DNA of 64,000 nt, taken from NCBI RefSeq assembly GCF_029285175.1, contig NZ_JABEDH010000001.1, positions 1,426,001-1,490,000 on the forward strand, given 5' to 3'. A model generated the notes under the pieces. It was not told where the DNA came from. It saw only the letters and a list, made by a program, of their open reading frames with translations, and made no database searches. The translations under genes were made by a program, and so were the position numbers. Shown here piece by piece: positions 1 through 9,529 of this stretch (positions are counted from its first letter, which is position 1; each line of letters starts with the position of its first letter). Source of the stretch: Sulfitobacter sp. M05 (GTDB lineage Bacteria > Pseudomonadota > Alphaproteobacteria > Rhodobacterales > Rhodobacteraceae).

Positions 1-1
1 G

Positions 2-286
2 GAGGAAACCCGCACCGAGCCGGAAAAACGCAAGTTGATTGCCTATGAAACCGCGATCAAGAAAATCTCGAATTGTGTCTGCCCCAGTTGCGACCGACAG
101 TTCGCAGAACAGTCTACCCGCAAGGTCAAGGACGGTGCCAAACCGGAGACAAAAGTGGATTTCTGCGTGCATTGCGGGTTTTGCCTGTTCAAAGCCTGTG
201 AAAACTGCGGCCAGCGGGAGAATTCGTTCTACAAGTTCTGCGGATCATGCGGTGTACCCGCGGACGGTCGCTTGCAGCAGGCCTAG
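2..286 (+). CDS. Zinc-ribbon protein, C-terminal part (5' end outside window)
   Basis: The reading frame is open from base 2 and runs to a TAG at 284-286, so the gene starts before the window. The visible part is Cys-rich: CPSC, then CVHCGFC, CENC and CGSC, which is the pattern of two stacked zinc ribbons (double zinc-ribbon type). Such domains bind structural zinc and often sit at the end of regulatory or DNA/RNA-handling proteins. The function of the whole protein cannot be read from this fragment. A TTG at 35 could give an 83-residue protein, but the uninterrupted frame upstream makes truncation by the window edge more likely. Confidence 0.6.
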   Translation, partial: EETRTEPEKRKLIAYETAIKKISNCVCPSCDRQFAEQSTRKVKDGAKPETKVDFCVHCGFCLFKACENCGQRENSFYKFCGSCGVPADGRLQQA

Positions 287-380
287 GGTAAGAACCCCAG
301 GCCCAACGCTACAGATGTCAAACGCCACGAAATTCTGCTCTGGGCGCATTCCGCTAAAGACTGCGCTGCAAACCGCCGGT

Positions 381-402
381 ATACAAACAGCTATGTTTGT
401 AT
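381..402. promoter_or_regulatory. 22-bp perfect inverted repeat upstream of Crp/Fnr gene
   Basis: ATACAAACA and TGTTTGTAT form 9-bp perfect arms around the spacer GCTA. The palindrome overlaps a possible TTG start (397) of the next gene and lies 15 bp upstream of a GTG start (418). Size and symmetry fit an operator for a dimeric regulator, perhaps the Crp/Fnr protein encoded directly downstream, but the half-sites are not the textbook Crp or Fnr half-sites. No T-run follows, so a terminator is unlikely. Confidence 0.5.
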
Positions 403-417
403 GCGAAAGACCCAGTC

Positions 418-1065
418 GTGGATAAGGCCAGTTTCTTTCTCGAAACATCACAAGAGCTGCGCCGGCTGTTCGACAAGGCCTTTGTGTCCCAAAAACTGAA
501 CGCGGGCGAAACCCTGTTCGAGCAAGACGAACATGACGACCGGCTTTTTGTTCTGGACAAGGGGCTTTTGGAAGTCAGTGTTTATTCAGCAAGCGGGCGC
601 AAACATGCGCTGAACCTGCTACGCCCTGAAAGTGTGTTTGGCGAAATCGCCATGTTCGACCCCGGTCCGCGCACCGCCCGTATCGAAGCGGTTGAGGACT
701 GCCAACTGCGTTATATCCGGCAGGCAGCCCTGATTGCCGAAATCGCCCGCAAGCCGCATCTGGCGGCAGAGTTACTTAGCTTGGCAGGCAAGCGTATGCG
801 TTGGATGAGCCAGCAGATGGAGGAGCAGGTGTTCCTGCCCCCCGCCCCGCGACTGGCGGCAAAGGTCCTTTATCTGGCCGGCGACACCGGCGAAATCGGG
901 ATGTCACAGGCCCAGATGGCCGATTATGTCGGCGTCACCCGCGAAGTCGTGTCAAAGATTCTGTCGGAATGGCGCCGCGAAGGAATCGTCAGCCTGTCGC
1001 GGGGCCGGATCAAAGTACGCGACAGCGAAGCCCTTGAAAGATTAAAAAACTTCAATCCTGACTGA
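418..1065 (+). CDS. Crp/Fnr family transcriptional regulator
   Basis: This 215-residue protein has an N-terminal cyclic-nucleotide-binding fold with the phosphate-cassette-like motif FGEIAMFDPGPRTA, a long linking helix, and a C-terminal winged helix (GMSQAQMADYVGVTREVVSK) of the Crp type. It has no N-terminal Cys cluster for an Fe-S centre, so it is not a classical oxygen-sensing Fnr. The cassette contains an Arg, so cyclic-nucleotide binding is possible but unproven. I place the start at GTG 418 because the alternative TTG at 397 lies inside a perfect palindrome. The gene stands alone between a zinc-ribbon gene and a gene-free region, and the overlapping palindrome suggests autoregulation. 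Confidence 0.85.
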   Translation: MDKASFFLETSQELRRLFDKAFVSQKLNAGETLFEQDEHDDRLFVLDKGLLEVSVYSASGRKHALNLLRPESVFGEIAMFDPGPRTARIEAVEDCQLRYIRQAALIAEIARKPHLAAELLSLAGKRMRWMSQQMEEQVFLPPAPRLAAKVLYLAGDTGEIGMSQAQMADYVGVTREVVSKILSEWRREGIVSLSRGRIKVRDSEALERLKNFNPD

Positions 1066-1943
1066 ATTTCCTAACCTTGTGTGAACAGGTTCGCAGATCA
1101 GCGGGCCGGATCATGGCATTCCTGTTTTACGGTCCGTAAAGACCCGACGGAGGACACAAGAAAGATAGGAAATCAACAACCACCACCCCGATGTTCAGGA
1201 CAAAGGTGGCAACCGACAGCACCGGGTTTGGTCGATACCCTGACACCATGATTTTCCGATACGGATGCACCGGTGCTATGGCTTTCAATCTGCTCCGGAA
1301 ACGAATTTGACCGCGCACCCGTGGCTGCATTTGCACCGCACCCGCGCCGTCTCAAAAGAATGCTCGTCGGGCTATGGCACGGCCCGGTTCCGAAGGAACG
1401 ACCTGTTACCGGTCACCTACTCCTTCGGAAAACCAGACCCGCAATTTCGGGTTGGCAGAACACGGTCTCGTGGGACGCCACAGCGTTCGAGCGCGAATTT
1501 ACCGCGCTGCCTGCCGTAAACGCCTTTTTGTCAGGCGCGAACGGAGACCGCAAGATGGACAGTCTCTGTCTGGCTTGCGGCAGTTACGATGGAGATGGCG
1601 GGTATTGGTACGCTGTCGCCACCGTAAAACCCGCATCTCCGGGTGTGGGTCGAAATTCCGGGGCTTTGGTCCGCAATTCTTGCGGATGTGCCAAGGCTTC
1701 GGAGGCGAAATTGGGTCGCCGCCATGCGCAACTGCCTTTTTGTCAGGCTTTTGCGGTTCCGCGGAGGGGTACTTGTGACCCCGCCTGTGGAGGGTGCGGT
1801 AGTTGTTGCGTGTATTTGGTGCGTTATGACTGCCGCGAATCCCTGCGAACCATTTTCCCCGCAAGGCCCCCTTGTCGAAATACAGCTTTCCCCAAACCTA
1901 GCTTGCAAATAACCCGCGCCGCGCCGGTCAATGGACGCCCCTG
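1066..1943. other. Gene-free region rich in small inverted and direct repeats
   Basis: I find no convincing gene in this 878-bp stretch; the open frames crossing it have no recognisable motif and a biased composition. It carries several structures: a perfect 15-bp palindrome TTTACGGTCCGTAAA (1126-1140), a nested hairpin at 1548-1580 (CCGCAAG with CTTGCGG, inside it GACAG with CTGTC), a hairpin CCGCAA-TTC-TTGCGG at 1671-1685, and the near-identical units at 1521-1537 and 1733-1748. It lies between the stop codons of a plus-strand regulator and the minus-strand fructokinase gene. A decayed gene or a structured RNA are both possible. Confidence 0.5.
1521..1748. repeat. Direct repeat of GCCTTTTTGTCAGGC (two copies)
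   Basis: The 15-mer GCCTTTTTGTCAGGC occurs at 1522-1536 and 1734-1748. Each copy is itself a small stem-loop (GCCT with AGGC). The copies are about 212 bp apart, and CCGCAA/TTGCGG hairpins lie between them. The repeat may be the trace of a duplicated segment. Confidence 0.45.
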
Positions 1944-2867
1944 TCACAGCTCGTGCAGCCAGGGTGGATTGGCGCCACTGCGCGACACGGTCACTGCCGC
2001 AACACGCGCACCATAGGCCAATGCGCCACGCAATTCTTCCAGCGGCATCTGCACCAAGGCAGCTTTATCCAACCGGTCCTGTTGTGCCAGATACGCCAAG
2101 AAACCCGCATTGAATGTATCCCCCGCCCCAACAGTATCTACCACGGTTGCCGGCTCCGCCGCGACGTGGATTACCCTGTCCGAACATAGGGCCATCACCC
2201 CTTCGGCACCCCGTGTGACGATGACAAACCGTGGTCCTTTGGATTGCAGGGTTGTTGCCTGTTCAGCAAGGCTTCCGACACCGCCGGTGATCCATGCCAA
2301 ATCCTCGTCCGATACTTTGACGATATCAGCCTGCTTCAGCATCCGGTCCAACCGTGCCCGGTAGGCCGCAGCATCAGTGATAAAGTCGGGCCGGATATTC
2401 GGATCAATCATCACCGGAAACCGGCCCGCGGCTTTGACGCAAAGGTCGCAATAGGCATCTGCGGCAGGCTGGCTCACCAGACTGATACCACCAAAATAAA
2501 GCGCCGTGGTATTTTCGGGCAGCTTTGGCAGGTCACTGGCAACGATCATCCGCCCGGCGGAACCCTCATCGTAAAACCCATAGGTCGCCTGCCCCTTGTC
2601 CAGATGGACAACGGCAAGTGCCGTAAGCAGGTCTGACCGCACCAGCAGAGCGGTTTCGACATGATTTGCAACGAGGGTTTCAGCCAGTTCTTCCCCGAAC
2701 TCGTCCCGCGAAACACCGCTGATCATCGCCACCGGTGCGCCCAACCGTCCGAGGGCGACGGCGGTGTTGAAGACCGCACCACCGGTATGTGGTGTAAAGG
2801 CCGTGCTACCGTCCGGCATCGCAACCGGAATCATATCCATCAAGGCCTCGCCGCAGCAAATGATCAT
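1944..2867 (-). CDS. frk: Fructokinase, PfkB/ribokinase family
   Basis: The 307-residue protein begins with the PfkB-family pattern CGEALMDMIP, has the early Gly-Gly motif GGAVFNTAVALGRLG, and near residue 245 the signature DTVGAGDTFNAGF with the catalytic Asp and anion hole. It would phosphorylate fructose to fructose-6-phosphate in the cytoplasm. It is the last gene of the polyol operon, 9 bp after mtlK, whose product oxidises mannitol to fructose; smoS also yields fructose from sorbitol. This position, rather than sequence alone, points to fructose among the possible sugars for the family. Confidence 0.85.
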   Translation of the reverse strand: MIICCGEALMDMIPVAMPDGSTAFTPHTGGAVFNTAVALGRLGAPVAMISGVSRDEFGEELAETLVANHVETALLVRSDLLTALAVVHLDKGQATYGFYDEGSAGRMIVASDLPKLPENTTALYFGGISLVSQPAADAYCDLCVKAAGRFPVMIDPNIRPDFITDAAAYRARLDRMLKQADIVKVSDEDLAWITGGVGSLAEQATTLQSKGPRFVIVTRGAEGVMALCSDRVIHVAAEPATVVDTVGAGDTFNAGFLAYLAQQDRLDKAALVQMPLEELRGALAYGARVAAVTVSRSGANPPWLHEL

Positions 2868-2876
2868 GGTGCGCTC

Positions 2877-4373
2877 CTAACCATCGATATAACGCGTTAA
2901 GGTGGCCTCAATGCCGTCCCGGTGCAGCATCGACAGCCAGTCACAAAAGGCATCGGCAAAGCACGCCGCCCCGGCCAAATCCCCATAAATGTGGCGCATT
3001 TCCAGCCAAGCAGCCGGCGAGCTTATTGCCGCGGTTGCAACCTTCTGCAACGCACTCCACGCCGGGTCATTCGCCACCACAGTGCTGCCGTCTTCGCGCT
3101 GACCGATGCAATACCGCGCCCAAACCGCTGAGACCAAAGCCAACCCTGAAACCGACGTGCCCGCCGCCAACCCATCCCGCACAGAGGGCAACAGGAAAAC
3201 TGCGTGGCGGCTGGAACCATCAAAAGCCACCCGCCGGGTGGTATCCTTGATCTCTGGATTGGCAAACCGGCGGGCCACCAGATCAAGATAGGCCAAGGGC
3301 GTCATGCCCGGCACCGCCGCCACATGCGGGGCAATCTCTTCGCGAACAACCTTGTCCAGCAGGGCATGGATCATCGGATGGGCCATCGCGCCCGATATTG
3401 TCTCAAGCCCCAACACTTCGGCAGGAACCGCAATGATCTGGTGTCCGCCATTCAGCACCCGCAGCTTCATTGCCTCGAACACATGTACCGCGTCGGACAT
3501 TGTGGCACCGGCCTCCTCCCAAGGCGGACGGCCTGCACAAAACTTGTCCTCGATCACCCATTGACGAAAATTCTCGTGAGTCACGGGGGCCGCATCATCA
3601 AGTCCAAAACTGCGGGCTAACGCCATCTCGGAAGGGCCGGTCGCAGGCACGATGCAATCCACCATCGCATTGGGAAAACTGCATTTTTTCGCGATCCACT
3701 CGGCCAGATCGGGATCCGACAACCGCGCAAGCGATACCACCGTCTGGCGCAGGATATCACCATTGCCTTGCAAATTGTCACAGCTTTGCCCAGTGAACGG
3801 CCCCGCATTCGCGTCCCGTCGCAGCCGCAAGGCGGCAATCATCGCGCCAAAAGCCGTGCGCGGTTTATCTGGATGGGCAGCATCATGGTGGATGTCTGCA
3901 TGGCTGGCATCAAACCCGCCGGTCACGGGATCAACGTAGTAGCCGCCCTCGGTCACCGTCAGCGACACGATGCGAATGGCCGGATCAGCCATCTTTGCGA
4001 TCAATGCGCCATTGCCATCCTGCACCGGCAAAAAGTCGATCATCGCCCCCGTCACCTCAGCTGACTTTCCGGAGGGGTCCAGTTCAATAAGTGTGGTCAG
4101 GCAATCCTGTGCAAGCAAGCGATCCCGCTGTATCCTGTCCGCAGGGCGCACACCGGCCCCGATCACCGCCCAGTCCAACGCTTTGCCCTGCTGCATCAGC
4201 CGGTGCAGATACCATGCCTGATGCGCCCGGTGAAAATTGCCAAGTCCAATGTGAACAATCCCCGCCGTCAACTTGCTGCGATCATAGGTGGGCCGAACGA
4301 TGCCCTCGGGCAATTGCGCAAGCGTCGCGTTTCCCAGGCTGGTCAGTCCCATGTTTTGCACACCATCTGCCAT
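2877..4373 (-). CDS. mtlK: Mannitol 2-dehydrogenase, long-chain polyol dehydrogenase
   Basis: A 498-residue NAD-dependent polyol dehydrogenase of the mannitol dehydrogenase family, with the N-terminal Rossmann stretch IVHIGLGNFHRAHQ and the conserved segments VSLTVTEGGYYVD and KLRVLNGGHQ. It oxidises D-mannitol to D-fructose; the R. sphaeroides MtlK also accepts arabitol and sorbitol. I chose the ATG at 4373 because it overlaps the smoS stop as TGATG; ATG codons at 4385 and 4352 are alternatives, and the frame remains open into smoS without meaning. It is preceded by smoS and followed by frk in one transcription unit. Confidence 0.88.
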   Translation of the reverse strand: MADGVQNMGLTSLGNATLAQLPEGIVRPTYDRSKLTAGIVHIGLGNFHRAHQAWYLHRLMQQGKALDWAVIGAGVRPADRIQRDRLLAQDCLTTLIELDPSGKSAEVTGAMIDFLPVQDGNGALIAKMADPAIRIVSLTVTEGGYYVDPVTGGFDASHADIHHDAAHPDKPRTAFGAMIAALRLRRDANAGPFTGQSCDNLQGNGDILRQTVVSLARLSDPDLAEWIAKKCSFPNAMVDCIVPATGPSEMALARSFGLDDAAPVTHENFRQWVIEDKFCAGRPPWEEAGATMSDAVHVFEAMKLRVLNGGHQIIAVPAEVLGLETISGAMAHPMIHALLDKVVREEIAPHVAAVPGMTPLAYLDLVARRFANPEIKDTTRRVAFDGSSRHAVFLLPSVRDGLAAGTSVSGLALVSAVWARYCIGQREDGSTVVANDPAWSALQKVATAAISSPAAWLEMRHIYGDLAGAACFADAFCDWLSMLHRDGIEATLTRYIDG

Positions 4374-5146
4374 CAGCTCATCCATTGGCCGCCGTCCACG
4401 TTGTAACATTGCGCGACAATGTAATCCGCCTCTTTGCTGGCCAGAAACACCGCCATACCGGTCAAATCCTCGGGTCGCCCCATCCGCCCGTAAGGCACAG
4501 CCGCCCCCACCTCGGCCTTCTTTTGCCCCGGTGCCTTGCCTTCGTGTTTGGCAAAAAACGCATCCACCCCGTCCCAATGGTCACCGTCCACCACACCGGG
4601 CGCGATGGCATTGACATTGATGCCGTGCTTGATCAGGTTCAGCCCCGCCGATTGCGTCAGGCTGATGACTGATGCTTTGGTGGCGCAATAGACCGCAACC
4701 AGCGGTTCACCCCGCCGGCCCGCTTGACTGGCCATGTTGATGATTTTTCCTTTAATGCCGCGATCAATCATATGTTTCGCCACGGCCTGCATCGTGAACA
4801 GCGTGCCAGCAACATTGATGTTAAACAGGCGACTGAAATCTGCGCGCGCGATTTCGGTGATCGGTGCTGCCGTAAAGAGCGCGGCATTGTTGATCAGGAT
4901 GTCGATCTGGCCCAACGCACCAAGTGTTGCGCTCACGGCATCGTCGATGCTTTTTTGATCACTCACATCCATTTCGACTGCGATTGCTGCTTCGCCAATC
5001 TCGGCTGCGGCGGCGCGGGCAAGGTCGATATTGATGTCCCCCAGTGCGACGCGCGCGCCTTCGGCCACATAGGCCTTGGCAAAGCTTAACCCGATGCCCC
5101 GCGCAGCCCCTGTGATCAATGCGGTTTTTCCGTCCAGCCGCTTCAT
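4373..5146 (-). CDS. smoS: Sorbitol (L-iditol) 2-dehydrogenase, short-chain dehydrogenase
   Basis: This 257-residue classical SDR has the cofactor motif TGAARGIG near residue 12, NNAA near residue 88, a catalytic Ser region (MASQAG) and YCATK with the catalytic Tyr and Lys. It would oxidise sorbitol to fructose, and galactitol to tagatose in the characterised SmoS. The length matches that enzyme (256 residues). The ATG overlaps the smoK stop as ATGA, so translation is coupled. Position between the transporter ATPase gene and mtlK supports the polyol role. Confidence 0.88.
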   Translation of the reverse strand: MKRLDGKTALITGAARGIGLSFAKAYVAEGARVALGDINIDLARAAAAEIGEAAIAVEMDVSDQKSIDDAVSATLGALGQIDILINNAALFTAAPITEIARADFSRLFNINVAGTLFTMQAVAKHMIDRGIKGKIINMASQAGRRGEPLVAVYCATKASVISLTQSAGLNLIKHGINVNAIAPGVVDGDHWDGVDAFFAKHEGKAPGQKKAEVGAAVPYGRMGRPEDLTGMAVFLASKEADYIVAQCYNVDGGQWMS

Positions 5147-6147
5147 GCAATACGCAGCCCGTCTGCGCCAAAGCGATGGATCACATCCTTTCGCGGGCTC
5201 AGATGCACCCGGTCCCCGTAGTTAAATCCCACTTCGCCATCCGCCCGTACTGTGATGGTATCGGCAAGGCCGGTGTCGTGGATATGGAAATACGTGTCCG
5301 ACCCAAGATGTTCGGAAACGCCAACCGTGCCGCTCCACGGGCCCTCACTGGCCGATATTTCGATATGCTCCGGTCGCACGCCAATGGTGTGGCACCCGTG
5401 TTTCTCTGCCTCTGCCCCGCCGATCAGGTTCATCTTGGGTGACCCGATAAACCCCGCGACAAACAGGTTGCGCGGTTCACGATAAAGCTCAAGCGGAGAG
5501 CCGACCTGTTCGATATGCCCCGCCCGCAGGACCACGATTTTATCCGCCATGGTCATCGCCTCGACCTGATCATGGGTCACATAGATCATGGTTGTGGCAA
5601 GTTTTTTGTGCAGTTCGGAAATTTCCATCCGCATACCGACGCGCAGGGCTGCATCAAGATTGGAAAGCGGTTCGTCAAACAGGAAGGCCGAAGGTTCGCG
5701 CACAATCGCGCGGCCAATGGCCACCCGCTGGCGTTGCCCGCCTGACAACTGGCCCGGCTTGCGGTCAATATAATCGGCAAGATTTAGCACCGAGGCGGCA
5801 TTGTCGACGCGCTGGTCGATCTCGGATTGCGCCATCTTGGCCATCTTCAGCGGAAAGGCGATATTCTTGCGCACTGACATATGCGGATAAAGCGCGTAAG
5901 ACTGGAACACCATTGCAAGACCGCGTTTCGCCGGGGGCAATTGTGTGGCGTCATTGCCATCAATGCGGATCTGACCGCTGGTGGTATCTTCAAGCCCCGC
6001 AATCAGGCGCAACAGCGTGGATTTCCCGCAGCCTGAAGGGCCGACAAAAACCGTGAACTCCCCGTCTTCGATGGTCAGGTCCAGCGGCGGAATAACTTCG
6101 GTTTCGCCAAAGGATTTCGTAACTTTGTCCAGTGTAATGCGTCCCAT
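5143..6147 (-). CDS. smoK: Polyol ABC transporter ATP-binding protein
   Basis: A 334-residue ATPase of the MalK/UgpC type: Walker [10 protein letters not shown] near residue 39, Q-loop, signature [14 protein letters not shown], Walker [15 protein letters not shown]-loop THDQ, then a C-terminal OB-fold regulatory domain of about 95 residues. It would energise import of sorbitol/mannitol through the SmoF-SmoG channel. The start is ATG 6147, 11 bp after smoG; a longer frame upstream merely overlaps smoG. It overlaps the smoS start by 4 bp (ATGA). Confidence 0.9.
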   Translation of the reverse strand: MGRITLDKVTKSFGETEVIPPLDLTIEDGEFTVFVGPSGCGKSTLLRLIAGLEDTTSGQIRIDGNDATQLPPAKRGLAMVFQSYALYPHMSVRKNIAFPLKMAKMAQSEIDQRVDNAASVLNLADYIDRKPGQLSGGQRQRVAIGRAIVREPSAFLFDEPLSNLDAALRVGMRMEISELHKKLATTMIYVTHDQVEAMTMADKIVVLRAGHIEQVGSPLELYREPRNLFVAGFIGSPKMNLIGGAEAEKHGCHTIGVRPEHIEISASEGPWSGTVGVSEHLGSDTYFHIHDTGLADTITVRADGEVGFNYGDRVHLSPRKDVIHRFGADGLRIA

Positions 6148-6158
6148 TTCGGATGTCC

Positions 6159-6989
6159 CTATTTCACCGCGCCAAAGGTCAGGCCGCGTACAAGTTGTTT
6201 CTGGCTGAACCAGCCAAGGATGAGGATCGGCGCAATGGCTATGGTGCTGGCCGCACTCAGTTTGGCATAAAACAGGCCTTCCGGGCTGGAATAGCTGGCG
6301 ATGAACGCCGTCAGCGGTGCCGCCTTGGCGGCCGTCAGGTTGAGCGTCCAAAACGCTTCGTTCCAGGCCAGAATGAAGTTCAGCAGCATGGTGGAAGCAA
6401 TGCCCGGAATGGCCATTGGTGTCAGGATATAGATGATCTCGGATTTCAAGGTCGCCCCGTCCATGCGGGCCGCTTCCAGTATCTCGCCGGGAATTTCCCT
6501 GAAGTAGGTATAGAGCATCCAGACAATGATCGGCAGGTTGATCAGCATCAGCACAATGACAAGGCCGGTACGGCTGTCCAGCAGACCGAATTTGATAAAG
6601 ATCAGATACATCGGATAAAGCACCCCAACTGCCGGCAGCATCTTGGTTGACAGCATCCACAGCAAAATATCTTTGGTGCGGTTAGAGGGCACAAAGGCCA
6701 TGGACCATGCGGCAGGTACGGCAATGATCACCCCCAACAGGGTCGAGCCCCCCGCGATGATGATCGAATTCCACAGAAACCGGCCATAATTTGACCGCTC
6801 CATCACCGCGCCGTAGTTTTCCAGCGTCCAGTCAAAGAACAGGAATACCGGTGGATCACTGATTGCCTGCGCTTCGGTTTTGAAGCTGGTGATGATGGTC
6901 CAGAGGATCGGGAAAAAGATCAGCAGACCGATGGCCCATGCGGCCGCAGTGTTGAGCGCCTTGCGCTGAGGTGTGACGGAACGTGCCAT
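6159..6989 (-). CDS. smoG: Polyol ABC transporter permease, MalG type
   Basis: A 276-residue inner-membrane permease with about six transmembrane segments. The first is near residues 14-34, and the EAA loop [20 protein letters not shown] is near residue 175, the site that docks on the ATPase. It is of the CUT1 MalG type used for di/monosaccharide and polyol uptake. It lies between smoF and smoK in the operon, on the same strand, separated by short spacers of 75 bp and 11 bp. Confidence 0.9.
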   Translation of the reverse strand: MARSVTPQRKALNTAAAWAIGLLIFFPILWTIITSFKTEAQAISDPPVFLFFDWTLENYGAVMERSNYGRFLWNSIIIAGGSTLLGVIIAVPAAWSMAFVPSNRTKDILLWMLSTKMLPAVGVLYPMYLIFIKFGLLDSRTGLVIVLMLINLPIIVWMLYTYFREIPGEILEAARMDGATLKSEIIYILTPMAIPGIASTMLLNFILAWNEAFWTLNLTAAKAAPLTAFIASYSSPEGLFYAKLSAASTIAIAPILILGWFSQKQLVRGLTFGAVK

Positions 6990-7064
6990 TATGCGGTCCT
7001 CTCGGCTGGCGTCTCACAGGGCGGAAAATCAATGCCGCGGTACGCGGATGCGAGGTGTGTCAGA

Positions 7065-7940
7065 TCAAGCATCAAGGTTCTTCCCCACAATACGCATCAG
7101 GAAAATAGCGACGATATTGGCAAGGATGATGGCATAGACACCGCCCGCAGACCCAAGCCCGACATTCTGGCTTTCCAGCACCCGCTGGAAAATCAGATAG
7201 GTCAGAGTCTTGGTGCCAAAGGCCCCGCCGGTGGTCACAAAGATTTCGGCAAAGATCGACAGCAGGAAAATCGTCTGGATCAGAATAACAATAGTGATGG
7301 CGCGGCTGAGGTGCGGCAACACGATGTACCAGAAGCGTTTCAGATGCGGTGCGCCGTCCATTTCTGCCGCCTCCAGCTGTTCGCCATCCAGCGACTGGAT
7401 TGCAGTCAGCAGGATCAGCGTGGCAAAAGGCAGCCATTGCCAGCTGACGATCAGAATGATCGACGGCATCGACGCCGCAGACATCCACGACACCGGATCA
7501 GCACCGAAAAACCTCCAAAGATGTGCGAACAACCCATTGTTGGGGTCCATAAAGATATTCTTCCAGACCAACGCCGAGACGGTGGGCATGACAAAGAAAG
7601 GGGCAATAACCAGAATGCGTACAACCCCCTGTCCCCACATCGGCTGATCCAGCAGCATCGCAAGCAGGATGCCAAGACACACGGTGATCACCAGCACAGA
7701 ACCGACAATAAGCAAGGTGGTAATTACCGACGGCCAAAATGCACTTGAGCTGACAAAGCGCAGGTAGTTGTCAAAACCCGCCCCTCCCAGATCGCCGCCC
7801 CGTAGCGGCAGGTATTTTCTGAACGAGAACCAGAGGGTCATGGTGAGCGGCACCAACATCCATCCCAAAAGCAGGATCACTGCGGGTGCCATCATCACGC
7901 GGGCGGCTGATCTGGATGCTTTGGTTGCCATGGGATGCAC
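7065..7940 (-). CDS. smoF: Polyol ABC transporter permease, MalF type
   Basis: A 291-residue permease with about six membrane-spanning helices (the first near residues 15-37) and the EAA loop EAAEMDGAPHLKRFWYIVLP near residue 200. It would form the transmembrane channel with SmoG for sorbitol/mannitol import. ATG 7940 is used; an ATG three codons later (MATKAS) is an equally possible start. Its gene is 131 bp downstream of smoE, a common spacing for operons that make excess binding protein. Confidence 0.9.
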   Translation of the reverse strand: MHPMATKASRSAARVMMAPAVILLLGWMLVPLTMTLWFSFRKYLPLRGGDLGGAGFDNYLRFVSSSAFWPSVITTLLIVGSVLVITVCLGILLAMLLDQPMWGQGVVRILVIAPFFVMPTVSALVWKNIFMDPNNGLFAHLWRFFGADPVSWMSAASMPSIILIVSWQWLPFATLILLTAIQSLDGEQLEAAEMDGAPHLKRFWYIVLPHLSRAITIVILIQTIFLLSIFAEIFVTTGGAFGTKTLTYLIFQRVLESQNVGLGSAGGVYAIILANIVAIFLMRIVGKNLDA

Positions 7941-8071
7941 CTCTCCTGTTGACAGACACGCCGTCTAAGGTTGCGGATGGTTAGGGATTGGGTCTTGCGG
8001 GTGAAGAGCGGCAGCATACCGCCGCCCTTCGGATACTTTCGGCTACTCGTTACAAGTCACACGCTGTCTCG

Positions 8072-9373
8072 TTATTTGTATCCAGCAGCTTCCATTGCGT
8101 CATTGGTCAAAGCCTGCGCCTTGGCCAGTGCTTCCTCGACGGTCTGTTGACCGGCATAGGCTGCCGAGAACTCTTGGCTCACGTCGGTTGCAATACCTGC
8201 AAACTCTGGGATTGCCGCGAATTGCACACCAACATAGGGGCTTTCCTCAACAGTCGAGTTGTTCGGATCAGCCGACAAGATCGAGTCCAGCGTCATCTGC
8301 GCAAAAGGCACTTTCTGGTAATCAGGGTTTTCGTAGAGCGACGTCCGCGCACCCGGAGGCACGTTGGCCCAGCCCTCATTGGCAGCGACCAGCTCAATAT
8401 AGCCAGTGCCGGTGGCCCATTCGATGAACTGCTTCGCCGCAGCTTCTTTCTGTGTGCCAGCCGGAATTGCCAACGCCCAAGCCCAGAGCCAGTTGGAGCG
8501 TTTGCCCAAACCATTGTCGGGTGCCAATGCGAAACCGACGTGATCTGCAACTGTGGAATCTTTACCGGTCACAAATGAAGCCGCAACCGTGGCGTCGATC
8601 CACATGCCGCATTTACCCTGATTGAACAGGGACAGGTTTTCGTTGAACCCGTTGGTCGCATAGCCGGAAGGCCCCGATGCGTCCATCATGTCCTTGTAAA
8701 AGTTCAACGTGTTTGCCCAGGCCTCGGTGTCGAACTGTGCGTTCCACTCCATGTCAAACCAGCGCGCCCCGAAAGAATTCGACATCGCGGTGATAAAGGC
8801 ACCGCCCTCGCCCCAACCGGCCTTTCCGCGCAGGCAGATGCCGTTGATCTCTTTTTCACGGTCTGTCATCGCCGCCGCCGCATCACGGATAAATTCCCAT
8901 GTCGGTGCCTTGGGCATCTCCATACCGGCGGCCTGCATCAGATCGGTGCGGTACATGACCATTGAGCTTTCGCCGTAAAACGGGGCGGCAAAGAGGGTTC
9001 CCTCATAAGACAACCCGCCCGCCATCGCCGGCAGAATGTCCGCCGCATCATATTCTGCGGACAGATCATCGAGTGGCACCAACCAGCCATTTTTGCCCCA
9101 GATCGGGGTTTCGTACATGCCGATGGTCATGATGTCGAACGATCCGCCCTTGGTCGTGATGTCCGTGGTAACGCGCTGACGCAGGACGTTCTCTTCCAAT
9201 GTGACCCATTCAACCTCGTGGCCGGTCTTTTCGGTAAAGTCGGCGGTCAGACCCTGCATTCGGATCATGTCGCCATTGTTCACGGTCGCGATTGTAAGCG
9301 TTTCGGCAAATACGCCACCTGCAGCAATCAGCGATAGCGCTGTCGCCGCACCAAGTGCGTTCCTCAAAGACAT
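8072..9373 (-). CDS. smoE: Polyol ABC transporter periplasmic binding protein
   Basis: A 433-residue family-1 solute-binding protein. It has a clear Sec signal peptide (about residues 1-23, ending GGVFA before ETLTIATVNN), so it is periplasmic. The body is typical of CUT1 sugar-binding proteins (AAPFYGESSMVMYRTDL; ATGTGYIELVAANEGWANVPPG). It would capture sorbitol and mannitol for SmoFGK. It is the first structural gene of the operon, 156 bp downstream of the LacI regulator gene, with a candidate operator in that gap. Confidence 0.9.
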   Translation of the reverse strand: MSLRNALGAATALSLIAAGGVFAETLTIATVNNGDMIRMQGLTADFTEKTGHEVEWVTLEENVLRQRVTTDITTKGGSFDIMTIGMYETPIWGKNGWLVPLDDLSAEYDAADILPAMAGGLSYEGTLFAAPFYGESSMVMYRTDLMQAAGMEMPKAPTWEFIRDAAAAMTDREKEINGICLRGKAGWGEGGAFITAMSNSFGARWFDMEWNAQFDTEAWANTLNFYKDMMDASGPSGYATNGFNENLSLFNQGKCGMWIDATVAASFVTGKDSTVADHVGFALAPDNGLGKRSNWLWAWALAIPAGTQKEAAAKQFIEWATGTGYIELVAANEGWANVPPGARTSLYENPDYQKVPFAQMTLDSILSADPNNSTVEESPYVGVQFAAIPEFAGIATDVSQEFSAAYAGQQTVEEALAKAQALTNDAMEAAGYK

Positions 9374-9446
9374 CCAAATCCTCCCTAGCGTTAGATGTTA
9401 TGTGACCTGAGGGTAAGCCAAAACAAAGCGCGGCGTCAAATAATTT

Positions 9447-9460
9447 TTTACGCGCGGAAA
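9447..9460. promoter_or_regulatory. Candidate LacI-family operator upstream of smoE
   Basis: TTTAC-GCGC-GGAAA is a near-palindrome with a central GCGC and one mismatch between the arms. It lies 74 bp upstream of the smoE start, in the gap after the regulator gene. The 10-mer CGCGCGGAAA recurs upstream of the regulator gene (10633-10642), as expected for sites of one repressor. LacI-family operators typically have a central CG. The match is by eye only. Confidence 0.4.
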
Positions 9461-9529
9461 GTTTTGAGAAAAGTTAAACATTCCCAATCCTTTGGCACAC
9501 TCCTTTCAGTCGTCTTTACGGAAATCAGC

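Noticed and set aside
1521..1748. CRISPR-like repeats
   Set aside because: Only two copies about 212 bp apart, with no regular spacers and no cas genes nearby.
1273..2016. A 247-codon plus-strand open frame across the gene-free region and into the fructokinase gene
   Set aside because: No domain or repeat-free protein-like pattern, rich in Arg, Cys and Pro, and its 3' end is antisense to a clear fructokinase gene.
4374..4577. N-terminal extension of mannitol dehydrogenase
   Set aside because: The extra 68 residues overlap smoS in another frame and are Arg/Gly-rich without homology; the TGATG overlap gives a natural start at 4373.
6148..6660. N-terminal extension of SmoK
   Set aside because: It is smoG sequence read in another frame; the ATPase homology begins at ATG 6147.
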